In this document: positions 1 to 7,493 of the stretch, in pieces
Layout: each line of letters opens with the position of its first letter
Position numbering within the stretch: the first letter of the stretch is position 1
Assembly (NCBI GenBank): GCA_028819945.1
Contig: JAPPKQ010000309.1
Coordinates: 1 to 20,325, forward strand
Origin: a bacterium
GTDB taxonomy: Bacteria; Actinomycetota; Acidimicrobiia; Acidimicrobiales; CATQHL01
DNA: 20,325 nucleotides
Reading direction: 5' to 3'
Made by a program: the position numbers and the translations under genes
Notes under the pieces: generated by a model
Seen by the model: the letters and a program-made list of their open reading frames with translations, nothing else
Database searches by the model: none
What the model was told of the DNA's origin: nothing

Positions 1-180
1 CCGCAACCCACGCAGCCGCCACAACCGCTCTGACCCGCGCCGCCGCCACCCGCCGACACCCCGCCACAACCGCTGATCGCGGCCCCGGCAGCGGACCAGC
101 CGGAACCTTTCAACTACATCGAGCGGCGAGCCCGCCCTCCCGGTAAACGATCCGCGCCTGTCCGGCATGCTGCGACCGAG

Positions 181-263
181 CCGGCACAACCACCGCCCGC
201 AACCCCGACCGAACCACCCGCCCTGCCGGCACAACCACCGCCCGCAACCCCGACCGAACCACC
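181..263 (+). repeat. Two 38-bp direct repeats in proline-rich stretch
   Basis: Bases 181-218 and 226-263 are identical (38 bp, 45-bp period). In the frame of the downstream ATPase they encode a repeated AQPPPATPTEPP motif. A period divisible by three keeps the frame and fits expansion of a proline-rich linker. Confidence 0.85.
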
Positions 264-270
264 GAGTTTC

Positions 271-1326
271 ATGTTCGGGGCCGACCAGGTCGCGCCACCC
301 CGCGAGACCGTGCCGGTACAGCCCTGGTCCCCACCAGAACCCGCTCCAGAACCCGCTCCCACAGCAGAGCGCAGACCAGAGCCGGCAGGGGTGGGCAAGG
401 CTCGATTCGCTGAAGCGACTTACGACCCGGCGTTCAAAGGAGCCCCCTGGGCGAACCAGATCACGGACACCGAGGGTCCGAAAGGTCTGGTCATCGCTGT
501 GGCCGCGGCCAAGGGAGGCGCGGGCAAGTCCACTCTCACCTGCTGGCTGTCGGAGGCGTTCACCGCCAGCGGGGTGTCTGTAGCGCTGGTGGACGCCAAC
601 ATCGGCCAGCCCGACATCGCCAAGATGACCCGAACGTGGCTGCAGTCCCCAGGCATCGCTGCTCTTACCGGCGAGCGGCGCTTCAGCGACGAGGAACTGT
701 TCGAGGCCTCATTGCATATCGACGGTCTCGGTAGGGTCCTGGGAGGCCCGGCCAAGCCGTTGGAGGAAGCGCCCGAATCGATGCTCGCTGCGTTGGCGCT
801 AGCCACGGAGCGTCTGGCCGCGCATCACGAGTTCGTGATCGTGGACACACCCGTCGGCACCGTCTACGAACCCGTGTTCGGCAGGTTCGTGCTGCATGTG
901 GCGAACATCCTCCTGGTGGTCACCAACCCTCACGAACCGACGGTCCAAGACACGGCGATGTGGATCAACGACATATCCAGACCGCCTGAGGAGGGCGGCT
1001 TCGGATGGCCGTTGGACAAGACGCTCGGCGTGCTCAACCGGGCCGACCACAGCGCGGAATTGAATCTCGAAAACGTCCGGTCATGGATACCGAACCTGAA
1101 CACACTCTGCGACGTGCCCGAGGTGAAAGGCGTGATAGCCGCTGTGAACAGCGGCGAGTGGCGCTGCCCTAAAACAGCCAGAGACGCCGTAGCGGGTCTG
1201 GCCCATCAGCTGTGCCAGACGCATCCTTCGTTATCGGATCCCCTGGCCCAGTCTCGCAAGGACCCCGCGCTGGCTCGGAACACCAAACGGCAGGGGGGGC
1301 TGCTCAGCCGGCTGCGTCGGCGCTAG
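271..1326 (+). CDS. ParA/MinD-type P-loop ATPase with proline-rich N terminus
   Basis: From ATG 271 the protein is 351 aa. Residues 1-70 are proline-rich and low in complexity, followed by a MinD/ParA/SIMIBI ATPase domain: deviant Walker A KGGAGKST (about 81-88), a VDANIGQPD switch-like motif (about 107-115) and a Walker B-like FVIVDTP. The tail is basic (LLSRLRRR). Family knowledge: such ATPases position machinery at the membrane or on the nucleoid, for example CpaE/TadZ in pilus systems or EspI-like proteins with proline-rich N termini. Which role applies is inference; the pilus genes make a pilus-localising role plausible. The start is uncertain because no Shine-Dalgarno precedes ATG 271. 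The same frame stays open and proline-rich back to base 34 but has no ATG, GTG or TTG there, and a TGA at 31-33 separates it from more proline-rich codons. The partition ParA of this window is a different gene (4717-5580). Confidence 0.75.
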   Translation: MFGADQVAPPRETVPVQPWSPPEPAPEPAPTAERRPEPAGVGKARFAEATYDPAFKGAPWANQITDTEGPKGLVIAVAAAKGGAGKSTLTCWLSEAFTASGVSVALVDANIGQPDIAKMTRTWLQSPGIAALTGERRFSDEELFEASLHIDGLGRVLGGPAKPLEEAPESMLAALALATERLAAHHEFVIVDTPVGTVYEPVFGRFVLHVANILLVVTNPHEPTVQDTAMWINDISRPPEEGGFGWPLDKTLGVLNRADHSAELNLENVRSWIPNLNTLCDVPEVKGVIAAVNSGEWRCPKTARDAVAGLAHQLCQTHPSLSDPLAQSRKDPALARNTKRQGGLLSRLRRR

Positions 1327-1432
1327 CGATCGCAGCCGGGACGGGAGACTTCCCGCCGATCCGCGGAAGTGCGAGCGTCATCTTCCAGACGGCCCCGGCA
1401 GCGGCGCGGGGCTGAACGGCCGGCAGCGGTCG

Positions 1433-2059
1433 TCACGCCTCATCCCGGACGGCTTCCCAAATCGCCACGATACCGGGAACGGCCCAAGCGGTGTACTCGA
1501 CCATCCAGCCCGGAACCGTCAAGTCGACGCACCACACGCGCCACGCCTGGCCGTAACGCCCGTCGGATGTGCTGTCACGCATCGGGTTGTAGGCCGCGGG
1601 CGGGCCGTCGGCGGCGAGTGCCGAGAGCACCGCGTCGTAGCTGCCCAGATGCGGGGCCAGATACAGCACGCTCGTTTCGTCGTTGACGGTGACCAGCCAC
1701 AATGTGGGCCACGGCCCGTCGATTTGTTCAATCTCGGTGAACAGCATCATCTCGCGCCAAGAGAACGGGCTCTGTAGCAGCAACTGGCGGTGGGCTCGCT
1801 CTGCGGCGGCGGTCATACGCTCTGCTCCGGGCTCGGAGGCGAGACCGGGCGTCCATCCGCTGCGGTGGGTCACGATACGGTAACTGGCGTTGAGCAGGGT
1901 CCTGTACCACTGGTGGCGGGTCTGATCCAGCCACACGTACCGGGCGGTCTCGCCCACCCGCTTGCCGAGATCGATGCCCTTGCCGGCGGCGTAATCCGCC
2001 CAGAGGCGGCCTAGCCTCACCGTGTTGACAGAGACCTCCGTCTTCTCGCTGTGGGTCAT
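1433..2059 (-). CDS. Hypothetical protein
   Basis: I do not recognise this 208-aa protein. The ATG at 2059 (MTHSEKTEVS...) is chosen over an upstream in-frame start at 2116, which would add an arginine-rich stretch of unlikely composition. It is tryptophan-rich with no clear transmembrane segment and no cysteine motif. The C-terminal half (WMVEYTAWAVPGIVAIW) is hydrophobic and could be buried or membrane-associated. It converges on the ParA/MinD-type ATPase gene, with about 100 bp between the stop codons, and points away from the origin region. No Shine-Dalgarno is obvious, only a weak GGAAG about 12 bases upstream. No function is proposed. Confidence 0.6.
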   Translation of the reverse strand: MTHSEKTEVSVNTVRLGRLWADYAAGKGIDLGKRVGETARYVWLDQTRHQWYRTLLNASYRIVTHRSGWTPGLASEPGAERMTAAAERAHRQLLLQSPFSWREMMLFTEIEQIDGPWPTLWLVTVNDETSVLYLAPHLGSYDAVLSALAADGPPAAYNPMRDSTSDGRYGQAWRVWCVDLTVPGWMVEYTAWAVPGIVAIWEAVRDEA

Positions 2060-2546
2060 GTCACTGCCCGGCTTCCGGAACCACCCGATGGCGCGTCGCT
2101 GCCGGACAACACGCAAGAGCGCTGGAGCAGCGCGTCCTGATCGAGGGAGTCGTGCCTACGCGATAGAGACGGCACGCGCCACGCCGGCGGGCCGGCGGGC
2201 TTCTCCGTGTGGGCGAGCACGATCATCATGGATGATCATAGCCCCGTTGGCGCACGGATACGACCGATCCGGAACCGGAAGAAACCCCTCTTACACCTTC
2301 CATCACCCCTCGAAACCCCTCTTACACCTTCCATCACCCCTCGAAACCCCTCTTACACCTTCCATCACCCCTCGAAACCCCTCTTACACCTTCCAGGGCC
2401 GGCTCTGCATTCACACCAGTGACCGACGCGTGACGTCGCGGCATGTTCCGGCGATCGTGACGCCCGGCCGGATCCGCTGTCTAAGCTGGACCCCCGACGT
2501 CCGGGCGTCCGTGCCGGTGATCCCACGCCATGACAAGAGGAGAGAC
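2060..2546. other. Non-coding control region upstream of rep
   Basis: No convincing gene lies here; open frames across it are extensions of neighbours. It holds a small inverted repeat at 2221-2237 (GATCATC, 3-nt spacer, GATGATC), the 31-bp repeat array at 2281-2395, and the rep leader ending in a good Shine-Dalgarno (AAGAGGAG, about 2535-2542) before GTG 2547. A TAAGCT at about 2481 resembles a TAnnnT -10 box, but no matching -35 is evident. Confidence 0.5.
2281..2395 (+). repeat. 31-bp direct repeat array (iteron/centromere-like)
   Basis: Three perfect 31-bp units begin at 2281, 2312 and 2343, followed by a 22-bp partial unit at 2374-2395. Each unit contains AAACCCCTCTTACACC and CACCCCTC. 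The units are head to tail without spacers, so this is not a CRISPR array. Its place upstream of rep fits an iteron, operator or centromere array. The reverse complement of the 5671-5760 array shares the CACCCC...AACCCCTCT core, so one protein may bind both. Confidence 0.9.
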
Positions 2547-4187
2547 GTGCCTGAGAAGGTTTCGAAGGAACATCGCAAGCCGCGCAGACCGCGGGCCCGT
2601 GAACGCGGCCTGGGACTCAGACAAGTGGCCGGGCTCCTCGAGGCCCTCGACCGCGAGGATCTGTTCCAGCGGTCCGGGAATGTCCATCGCCTCGTGGTGT
2701 CGCGTGCCGATCTGGCCGCCGATCTGGGGATCACGAGACAGGCCCTGACGGGGAGGCTCGCCAGGCTGGAGCGCCACGGGATACTGCTGGACCGGTTCCC
2801 CGTCACGATAGACGGGGACCGGCTCGCAAGGTCGGAACAAGGAGAAGAGCGACCCGGGGAGGGGCATGGGCGCGTTCCCGTGGAGACCGCCCGTCGTCGC
2901 GGATCCCACCTCAGCGGTCCGGCAGCAGCGAGACGGGCGCTGAACGCGGCGGGTCGTCCCCGCCGCGGCACCACCCCGACCCGCCGCGGCAGCATCCCCG
3001 CCGCGGCAGCATCCCCGCCGCGGCACCACCCCGACCCGCCGCCTGTAAACGTTTGTGAATTTATCAAACGTTTACAGGTAACGTTTGATAAATTCCTCGC
3101 GAGTATGATTGATTATATAAATAAATCAAATCAATCAAGAGATCTAGTATGCGCGGATTATCAAACGTTACCGCCTCATCAAACGTTACCGCCTGTGGAA
3201 AAAGCCTCGCACGTGCACACGTGCGAGGCCTCCGAAAGCCGTCGAACGTCCACACGCCCTCCGGGCAGGACTCCGGACGAGACTCCGAGCATCGGGGAAC
3301 TGCCTCCCGGGGAGCGCCGGTTCGGGCCGCAGGAGACGGAGATGACCTACGGGGATTTCGAGGTTCTCGTCGGGAACTGGAGACAGTCCTGGAGCGAGGC
3401 GGTCGCAGCGAGAGCTCCGGAGCCTTCACCCGGATTGCTGTTCAGCGTCTGCTGCGAATATCCGAAGGAGTGGTGCGACAGAGCGATGAGGCTGATAACC
3501 AGGGACATGGCCGGACCCAGCAAGATGCGGAACCCGTGCGGGCTGCTGTACACAGCGGCGCGTGACGGCTGGCTCAACTACTTCCCCGAGGAACCCCCCC
3601 GGCGGTGCGGCCGCTGCGGCAGCGGCGTTCTCATCTCCCAGACCGAGGATCGGTGCGCCGAATGCACGCTCCGGGAGCGTGAGGCGGCACGTGTCGCGGC
3701 CGAGGCCGCCGAAGAGGCCGCCCGCCGCCGAGCGGCCGAGGCCGCCGCCGCCGCCGAAGAGGCTCGGAGGGAACACGCTGAGGCGGTCGAGGAGGGCAGA
3801 CGGTTGTCAGATCAGTTGAAAGCAGAATTCGGATTGAGCAGAGCAGGCATCATCAGAATGGCTTGCAAACACGGGTATGAGCAGATGGTCGTCGGTGGCG
3901 GCTGGCGGGACACGGCCCTCGAGTTGGTGTCGCAAGGGCTGATTCGCGTGCCCGGCACTCCTGACGAGCGATCTCCGACGCAGCGGCCGGCCGCTGCGTC
4001 GGAGCCTCTGCGGAACTGGCCGGACGGTCCGCAGCCTCTGGGTGCGGTGCTCGGGGATGTCGTCAGCGGTCTCTCGGAAGTGTCGGGACCGTCCGCGAGG
4101 GAACCGCCGGAGGGGGATGGACAGCAGCGACGGGAATCCTGCCCCGACCGCTCTGAGAGCCCGGAACGTCCCGAGGACGGGAACTAG
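2547..4187 (+). CDS. Plasmid replication initiator, HTH + zinc ribbon, origin inside gene
   Basis: The start is GTG 2547, with AAGAGGAG about 5 bases upstream; the protein is 546 aa. Residues about 50-92 form a winged-HTH-like segment (LVVSRADLAADLGITRQALTGRL...). A low-complexity linker follows and runs through the AT-rich origin-like island. The C-terminal half has a conserved-looking segment (CGLLYTAARDGWLNYF, about 331-346) resembling the DnaD-like end of Rep and phage O-type helicase-loading proteins. After it come a CxxC-x12-CxxC zinc ribbon (C354, C357, C370, C373), an Ala/Glu/Arg coiled coil (about 375-420) and a further globular segment. Inferred role: bind the internal iterons and recruit a helicase or primase. 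The stop TAG overlaps the opposing RHH gene's stop within the shared CTAG at 4184-4187. Alternatively these are two genes split at the island, the second starting near ATG 3342, but the frame stays open throughout. Confidence 0.72.
   Translation: MPEKVSKEHRKPRRPRARERGLGLRQVAGLLEALDREDLFQRSGNVHRLVVSRADLAADLGITRQALTGRLARLERHGILLDRFPVTIDGDRLARSEQGEERPGEGHGRVPVETARRRGSHLSGPAAARRALNAAGRPRRGTTPTRRGSIPAAAASPPRHHPDPPPVNVCEFIKRLQVTFDKFLASMIDYINKSNQSRDLVCADYQTLPPHQTLPPVEKASHVHTCEASESRRTSTRPPGRTPDETPSIGELPPGERRFGPQETEMTYGDFEVLVGNWRQSWSEAVAARAPEPSPGLLFSVCCEYPKEWCDRAMRLITRDMAGPSKMRNPCGLLYTAARDGWLNYFPEEPPRRCGRCGSGVLISQTEDRCAECTLREREAARVAAEAAEEAARRRAAEAAAAAEEARREHAEAVEEGRRLSDQLKAEFGLSRAGIIRMACKHGYEQMVVGGGWRDTALELVSQGLIRVPGTPDERSPTQRPAAASEPLRNWPDGPQPLGAVLGDVVSGLSEVSGPSAREPPEGDGQQRRESCPDRSESPERPEDGN
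3043..3229. other. Probable plasmid origin: iterons, AT-rich unwinding region, DnaA box, hairpin
   Basis: Seen: a 13-bp perfect inverted repeat (CTGTAAACGTTTG, 3043-3055 with 3065-3077); a nearby GTAACGTTTGATAA (3078-3091); and an 18-bp direct repeat twice (3160-3177 and 3178-3195) containing ATCAAACGTTACCGCCT. That makes five copies of a CAAACGTT-type core. Between them, 3096-3150 is strongly AT-rich, unlike the rest of the window, with flanking TGATTGAT/ATCAATCA. TGTGGAAAA (3194-3202) reads TTTTCCACA on the other strand, a match to the DnaA-box consensus. A 12-bp-arm hairpin follows (3204-3215 with 3218-3229). Iterons, an unwinding element and a DnaA box are the standard parts of an iteron origin. 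Confidence 0.75.
3665..3681. repeat. 17-bp palindrome inside rep, copy 1 of a repeated motif
   Basis: CACGCTCCGGGAGCGTG has 7-bp arms and a 3-nt centre. The identical 17-mer recurs at 5964-5980, and its 13-bp core CGCTCCGGGAGCG recurs on the other strand at 8582-8596. Confidence 0.7.
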
Positions 4188-4716
4188 ACGGACCGGGCTT
4201 CCGGCCTGCGTGCCGCTCGACTGCTGCTGCGGTCTTCCTCCCACGCTGTCTCCAGTTCGATCAGTTTTCTGATCAAGGCGCTGACAGGCCATCTCAGCTG
4301 ACCGGCCAGCGCCTTCAATTCCAGGTGCTCGTCGCGATGGAGCCGCACCGTCCAGTTGCGTGAGCCGGTACCCGGCTGTGCCCGACCGGGACGGCGCACA
4401 CGGCTGGCGAGCATCTCAGCGTGATGGCGGTCGTAGGCGACCATGACCAGCGAGCGGCGATGCACGCCCGGAATCACGGCATCCAGCCGGTCCCTCAGAT
4501 CGTCTGGCATCCACACGGTCAGGGTCTTGAGCCCGCCTGAGGCGCCGCGCGTTCCGGCGGGAGGACCGGAGAGGCTTCCGGCGGTCGTGATGGCGCGTCC
4601 GGCGCCACCGCCGATGAGAGCCGGTACGGCAGCCTCTCCGGGCTGTTTCCAGGCAGACCGCGGCGGGGAGACCGGCCGGCGGTCGAAAGCCGCCCGCGGG
4701 TCGGGAGGCGTGCGCG

Positions 4717-4720
<4 letters not shown>
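4184..4720 (-). CDS. Centromere-binding partition protein, two RHH-like segments
   Basis: This 178-aa protein starts at ATG 4720, which overlaps the parA stop in an ATGA, so the two genes are translationally coupled. Residues 1-60 look disordered (Pro, Gly, Ala). Two ribbon-helix-helix-like segments follow: KTLTVWMPDDLRDRLDAV (about 65-82) with the helix after it, and NWTVRLHRDEHLELKALAG...VSALIRKLIELE (about 122-157), the latter typical of CopG/MetJ-type folds. Small RHH proteins downstream of parA act as ParB/ParR/ParG-type centromere binders that also repress the operon (family knowledge). Its likely targets are the 5671-5760 and 2281-2395 arrays (inference). The tail is basic (SSSRAARRPEARSV). 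Two RHH-like segments in one chain are unusual, since most such proteins have one and dimerise. Confidence 0.7.
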
Positions 4721-5580
<860 letters not shown>

Positions 5581-5670
5581 AGCGTTCCCGGCCCTCTCTC
5601 GATCCGGTTCTCGCTGCCGGCGCCGGATCGTTACGAGCATAACCGGAACCAGCCGGGCCGCGAGGGGTTT

Positions 5671-5760
5671 AGAGGGGTTATGGGGTGGATCCGATGCTGA
5701 TCAGAGGGGTTATGGGGTGGATCCGATGCTGATCAGAGGGGTTATGGGGTGGATCCGATG
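5671..5760 (-). repeat. 32-bp direct repeat array upstream of parA, putative centromere
   Basis: Two perfect 32-bp units (5671-5702 and 5703-5734) and a 26-bp partial unit (5735-5760) are head to tail; a GAGGGGTTT fragment precedes them at 5662-5670. Each unit contains AGAGGGGTTATGGGGTGG, the reverse complement of a CACCCC...AACCCCTCT core also present in the 2281-2395 array. Its place directly upstream of parA fits a parS/operator bound by the downstream RHH protein. Confidence 0.85.
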
Positions 5761-5959
5761 CCCGCTGCGGTGCTCGCTGTGGCGGGGTGGTGACGCTTCT
5801 GGGCCGGGGCGCACGTTCCAGGACCGGCCGGGCGCGGCGGACTCCGAGCCCGCCGTGTGACGGCGGAACGGTTCGCCGGCGTCACCGGCCCCGGCCGGGC
5901 TTCCCATCGCCGGGGAGGCGGGCCCCTCTTCTTCGGCGGTTTCGGGCGGGTCTCGTGCC

Positions 5960-5984
5960 ACAGCACGCTCCGGGAGCGTGCTGT
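5960..5984. promoter_or_regulatory. 25-bp palindrome containing the CGCTCCGGGAGCG motif
   Basis: ACAGCACGCTC and GAGCGTGCTGT form perfect 11-bp arms around CGG. The inner 17 bp are identical to 3665-3681. A third GAGCGTGCTGT lies alone at 6025-6035. This may be an operator, a host-protein site or a terminator; there is no T-tract on either side. Confidence 0.6.
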
Positions 5985-6058
5985 CAGTAGCGTGCATCCG
6001 GCGGGGCCCGGCCGCGCGGATGCGGAGCGTGCTGTCTTACAGCCCGCCCGCCGTTCGG

Positions 6059-6625
6059 CTACCCGCCCCGGGCCGGCACCGACCCGGATACGATCTCGAC
6101 CTCCCCGAGCACGGGATGCGGTATCGGCATCACACCCAGGTACGCTCTGCGGCGCCAGTGGTGATTCGGCGTTATCAGCTCCGAGGAACTGTGCGCGCGC
6201 CCGCATTCGCTGCACACCAAGGTGCCCACGTCGTCGGCGTACACCGAAGGCAGACCCGACCCGGGGCATACCATGCTCTTCGTCGAAGCGAACGCCGCGG
6301 CGCGCACCGCTGCCACGCGGTGCAGATGCTCACCCTGCCACGGCTTCGCCGTCACCAGCAGGTTGCAGACGAAACCACCGCCGACCATCCCCAGCAGCGC
6401 TGTGGTCAGAGACGACATCGGCAGCACCGACCCGGCCACTAAGCCGACGATCAGGCCGCCGCCGCCGCCCACGGCGCCTGCTGCCAGCGACGGCAACGGC
6501 ACCGAGCGGGGCAGCACGATGTTGCTGGTGAGCCGACCTATCCGGGGAGGGCCCGGATGGAACACTTTCGTCACCCACATCATCAGCATCGCACCACCCG
6601 ACCCTGCCGGCACGCCCAGCAGCAA
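6059..6625 (-). CDS. TcpE/PrgI-like conjugation membrane protein (putative)
   Basis: The frame runs from TTG 6625 (188 aa), with ATG 6589 as an alternative start that would cut into the first hydrophobic segment (LLLGVPAGSGGAMLMMWV). Further hydrophobic segments are at about 45-66 (LAAGAVGGGGGLIVGLVAG) and 70-92 (LTTALLGMVGGGFVCNLLV), followed by a basic stretch and a C-terminal domain with CPGSG and CSEC cysteines that could bind metal. The pattern LPRSVPL, two hydrophobic segments, then a short polar region resembles TcpE/PrgI-family proteins, which support the VirB4-type ATPase in monoderm type IV secretion (by eye only). It follows the VirB2/TcpD-like gene by 21 bp, the order seen in such loci, but no VirB4 gene follows; the parA centromere does. 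The frame is open directly after the upstream TGA. Confidence 0.5.
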   Translation of the reverse strand: MLLGVPAGSGGAMLMMWVTKVFHPGPPRIGRLTSNIVLPRSVPLPSLAAGAVGGGGGLIVGLVAGSVLPMSSLTTALLGMVGGGFVCNLLVTAKPWQGEHLHRVAAVRAAAFASTKSMVCPGSGLPSVYADDVGTLVCSECGRAHSSSELITPNHHWRRRAYLGVMPIPHPVLGEVEIVSGSVPARGG

Positions 6626-6646
6626 CCACAGCCAGCCTAGTTGCCG

Positions 6647-7081
6647 TCAGTCATCTGCAGGAGCAAGCCCTTCACCTATGCCGAAGACAGTTCCAATCGA
6701 CTTGAAGATGGAGTCAAGGAGCCCTATGAAGAATTCCAAGGCTGTCGCAACGAAACCCAAGTTGAACATGAACGCGCCCAGCAGCAGCACCCCGCCTATC
6801 GTCGGCAGCGCTCTGGTTATTCCCGAACCGCCCGTGACCGCCTTGTATATCTGGCTTCCCGTAACGCCGATCACCATAACGACCGCGAGAGCCTGGACTA
6901 CAGACTGGACTATCCCCCCTATATCCGATTGAAGGAAATTCGTAAGAGTACCGGATACGTCGTCGTTTGATGTTGTTGGTGCTGTGTCGTCTGTGTCGTC
7001 TGTGTCGTCGTGTGATGTTGCTGTTATGACGGGCACGACCGCTGCCAGGTGATGGGACTGTTGCGGCAATGGCTCCGACAC
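6647..7081 (-). CDS. Two-TM VirB2/TcpD-like membrane protein (putative)
   Basis: This 144-aa protein starts at GTG 7081. An N-terminal Asp/Thr-rich linker (about 25-40, encoded by a 9-bp repeat near 6985-7010) precedes two transmembrane helices, about 54-78 (IVQSVVQALAVVMVIGVTG) and 90-118 (ALPTIGGVLLLGAFMFNLGF...). A short Gly-containing loop separates them, and an amphipathic tail follows. Two close helices with a small loop are the layout of VirB2-type pilins and TcpD-like channel proteins of monoderm conjugation systems. The assignment rests on topology and on the following TcpE-like gene, not on a diagnostic motif. The start is uncertain: no clear Shine-Dalgarno precedes GTG 7081, and the frame remains open upstream through PPLLVGLFPV, which could belong to a signal sequence. 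Confidence 0.5.
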   Translation of the reverse strand: MSEPLPQQSHHLAAVVPVITATSHDDTDDTDDTAPTTSNDDVSGTLTNFLQSDIGGIVQSVVQALAVVMVIGVTGSQIYKAVTGGSGITRALPTIGGVLLLGAFMFNLGFVATALEFFIGLLDSIFKSIGTVFGIGEGLAPADD

Positions 7082-7172
7082 GGGGAACAGCCCGACCAGC
7101 AGGGGCGGATCCTGATGCCCCGTCCGGTTGGCACCATAAAAATTCCCGACCGCACTCCCCCCACAAATCCCC

Positions 7173-7183
7173 GGGGGGGGGGG
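7173..7183. repeat. Run of 11 G
   Basis: Eleven G directly after CCCC lie in the 163-bp gap between the one-TM gene (7245-7493) and the VirB2-like gene (start 7081). Runs this long slip in replication and in sequencing, so the local length is unreliable. Confidence 0.9.
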
Positions 7184-7244
7184 CCGCCGTCGGCGGCTCT
7201 GGCGTCACGGTGCACGACCATCCGGCGCGGTGTCGGTTTCCGTG

Positions 7245-7493
7245 TCAGGTCAGATACCAGACCAACAGGGCCAGGACCGCGACGGCCGCGAGGCCCCCGA
7301 TCACGTAGGACTGCGTGCCGCCACTGAACATGTTTCCTGACATGGACGCGAATCCTAGCCCTCGGAGCGTGCGATCCATGCGCCCGCGCCGCGGCCCGCT
7401 CGGAGGCGCACCCGCCGGACCTTGGACGGGTCCTTGCGGTGGCGGTGCGGGGGGCCGCACGATCTCGCGGGGTGGGCGCACGGCGCTGCTCAC
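7245..7493 (-). CDS. Small tail-anchored-type membrane protein
   Basis: This 82-aa protein begins at GTG 7493, which overlaps the upstream gene's TGA in a GTGA, indicating translational coupling. The first 35 residues are proline-rich and basic (REIVRPPAPPPQGPVQGP...), then a Gly/Ser hinge, then one C-terminal transmembrane helix (about 62-81, YVIGGLAAVAVLALLVWYL), with the protein ending right after it. That implies a cytoplasmic N terminus and a membrane anchor. I recognise no family. Its position between the PilT-type ATPase block and the VirB2-like gene suggests a part of the same envelope machine. Confidence 0.65.
   Translation of the reverse strand: MSSAVRPPREIVRPPAPPPQGPVQGPAGAPPSGPRRGRMDRTLRGLGFASMSGNMFSGGTQSYVIGGLAAVAVLALLVWYLT

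Larger units (their letters stand above)
5581..6058. other. Intergenic region with centromere array and hairpins
   Basis: No supported gene lies here. It contains the parA leader, the 32-bp repeat array (5671-5760), the long palindrome at 5960-5984, a GAGCGTGCTGT half-copy at 6025-6035, and a GCATCCG/CGGATGC hairpin (5994-6000 with 6017-6023). The hairpin and palindrome lie just past the 3' end of the minus-strand gene at 6059 and may also end its transcription, but no T-tract follows. Confidence 0.5.

Noticed and set aside
2022..2546. Upstream part of the 721-codon frame containing rep
   Set aside because: It reads through the 31-bp repeat array. The start at GTG 2547 has a proper Shine-Dalgarno.
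7024..7135. 37-codon Cys-rich frame starting at ATG near 7135
   Set aside because: It overlaps the VirB2-like start, has poor spacing to the G-rich tract and no family resemblance. Kept only as a doubt about that gene's start.
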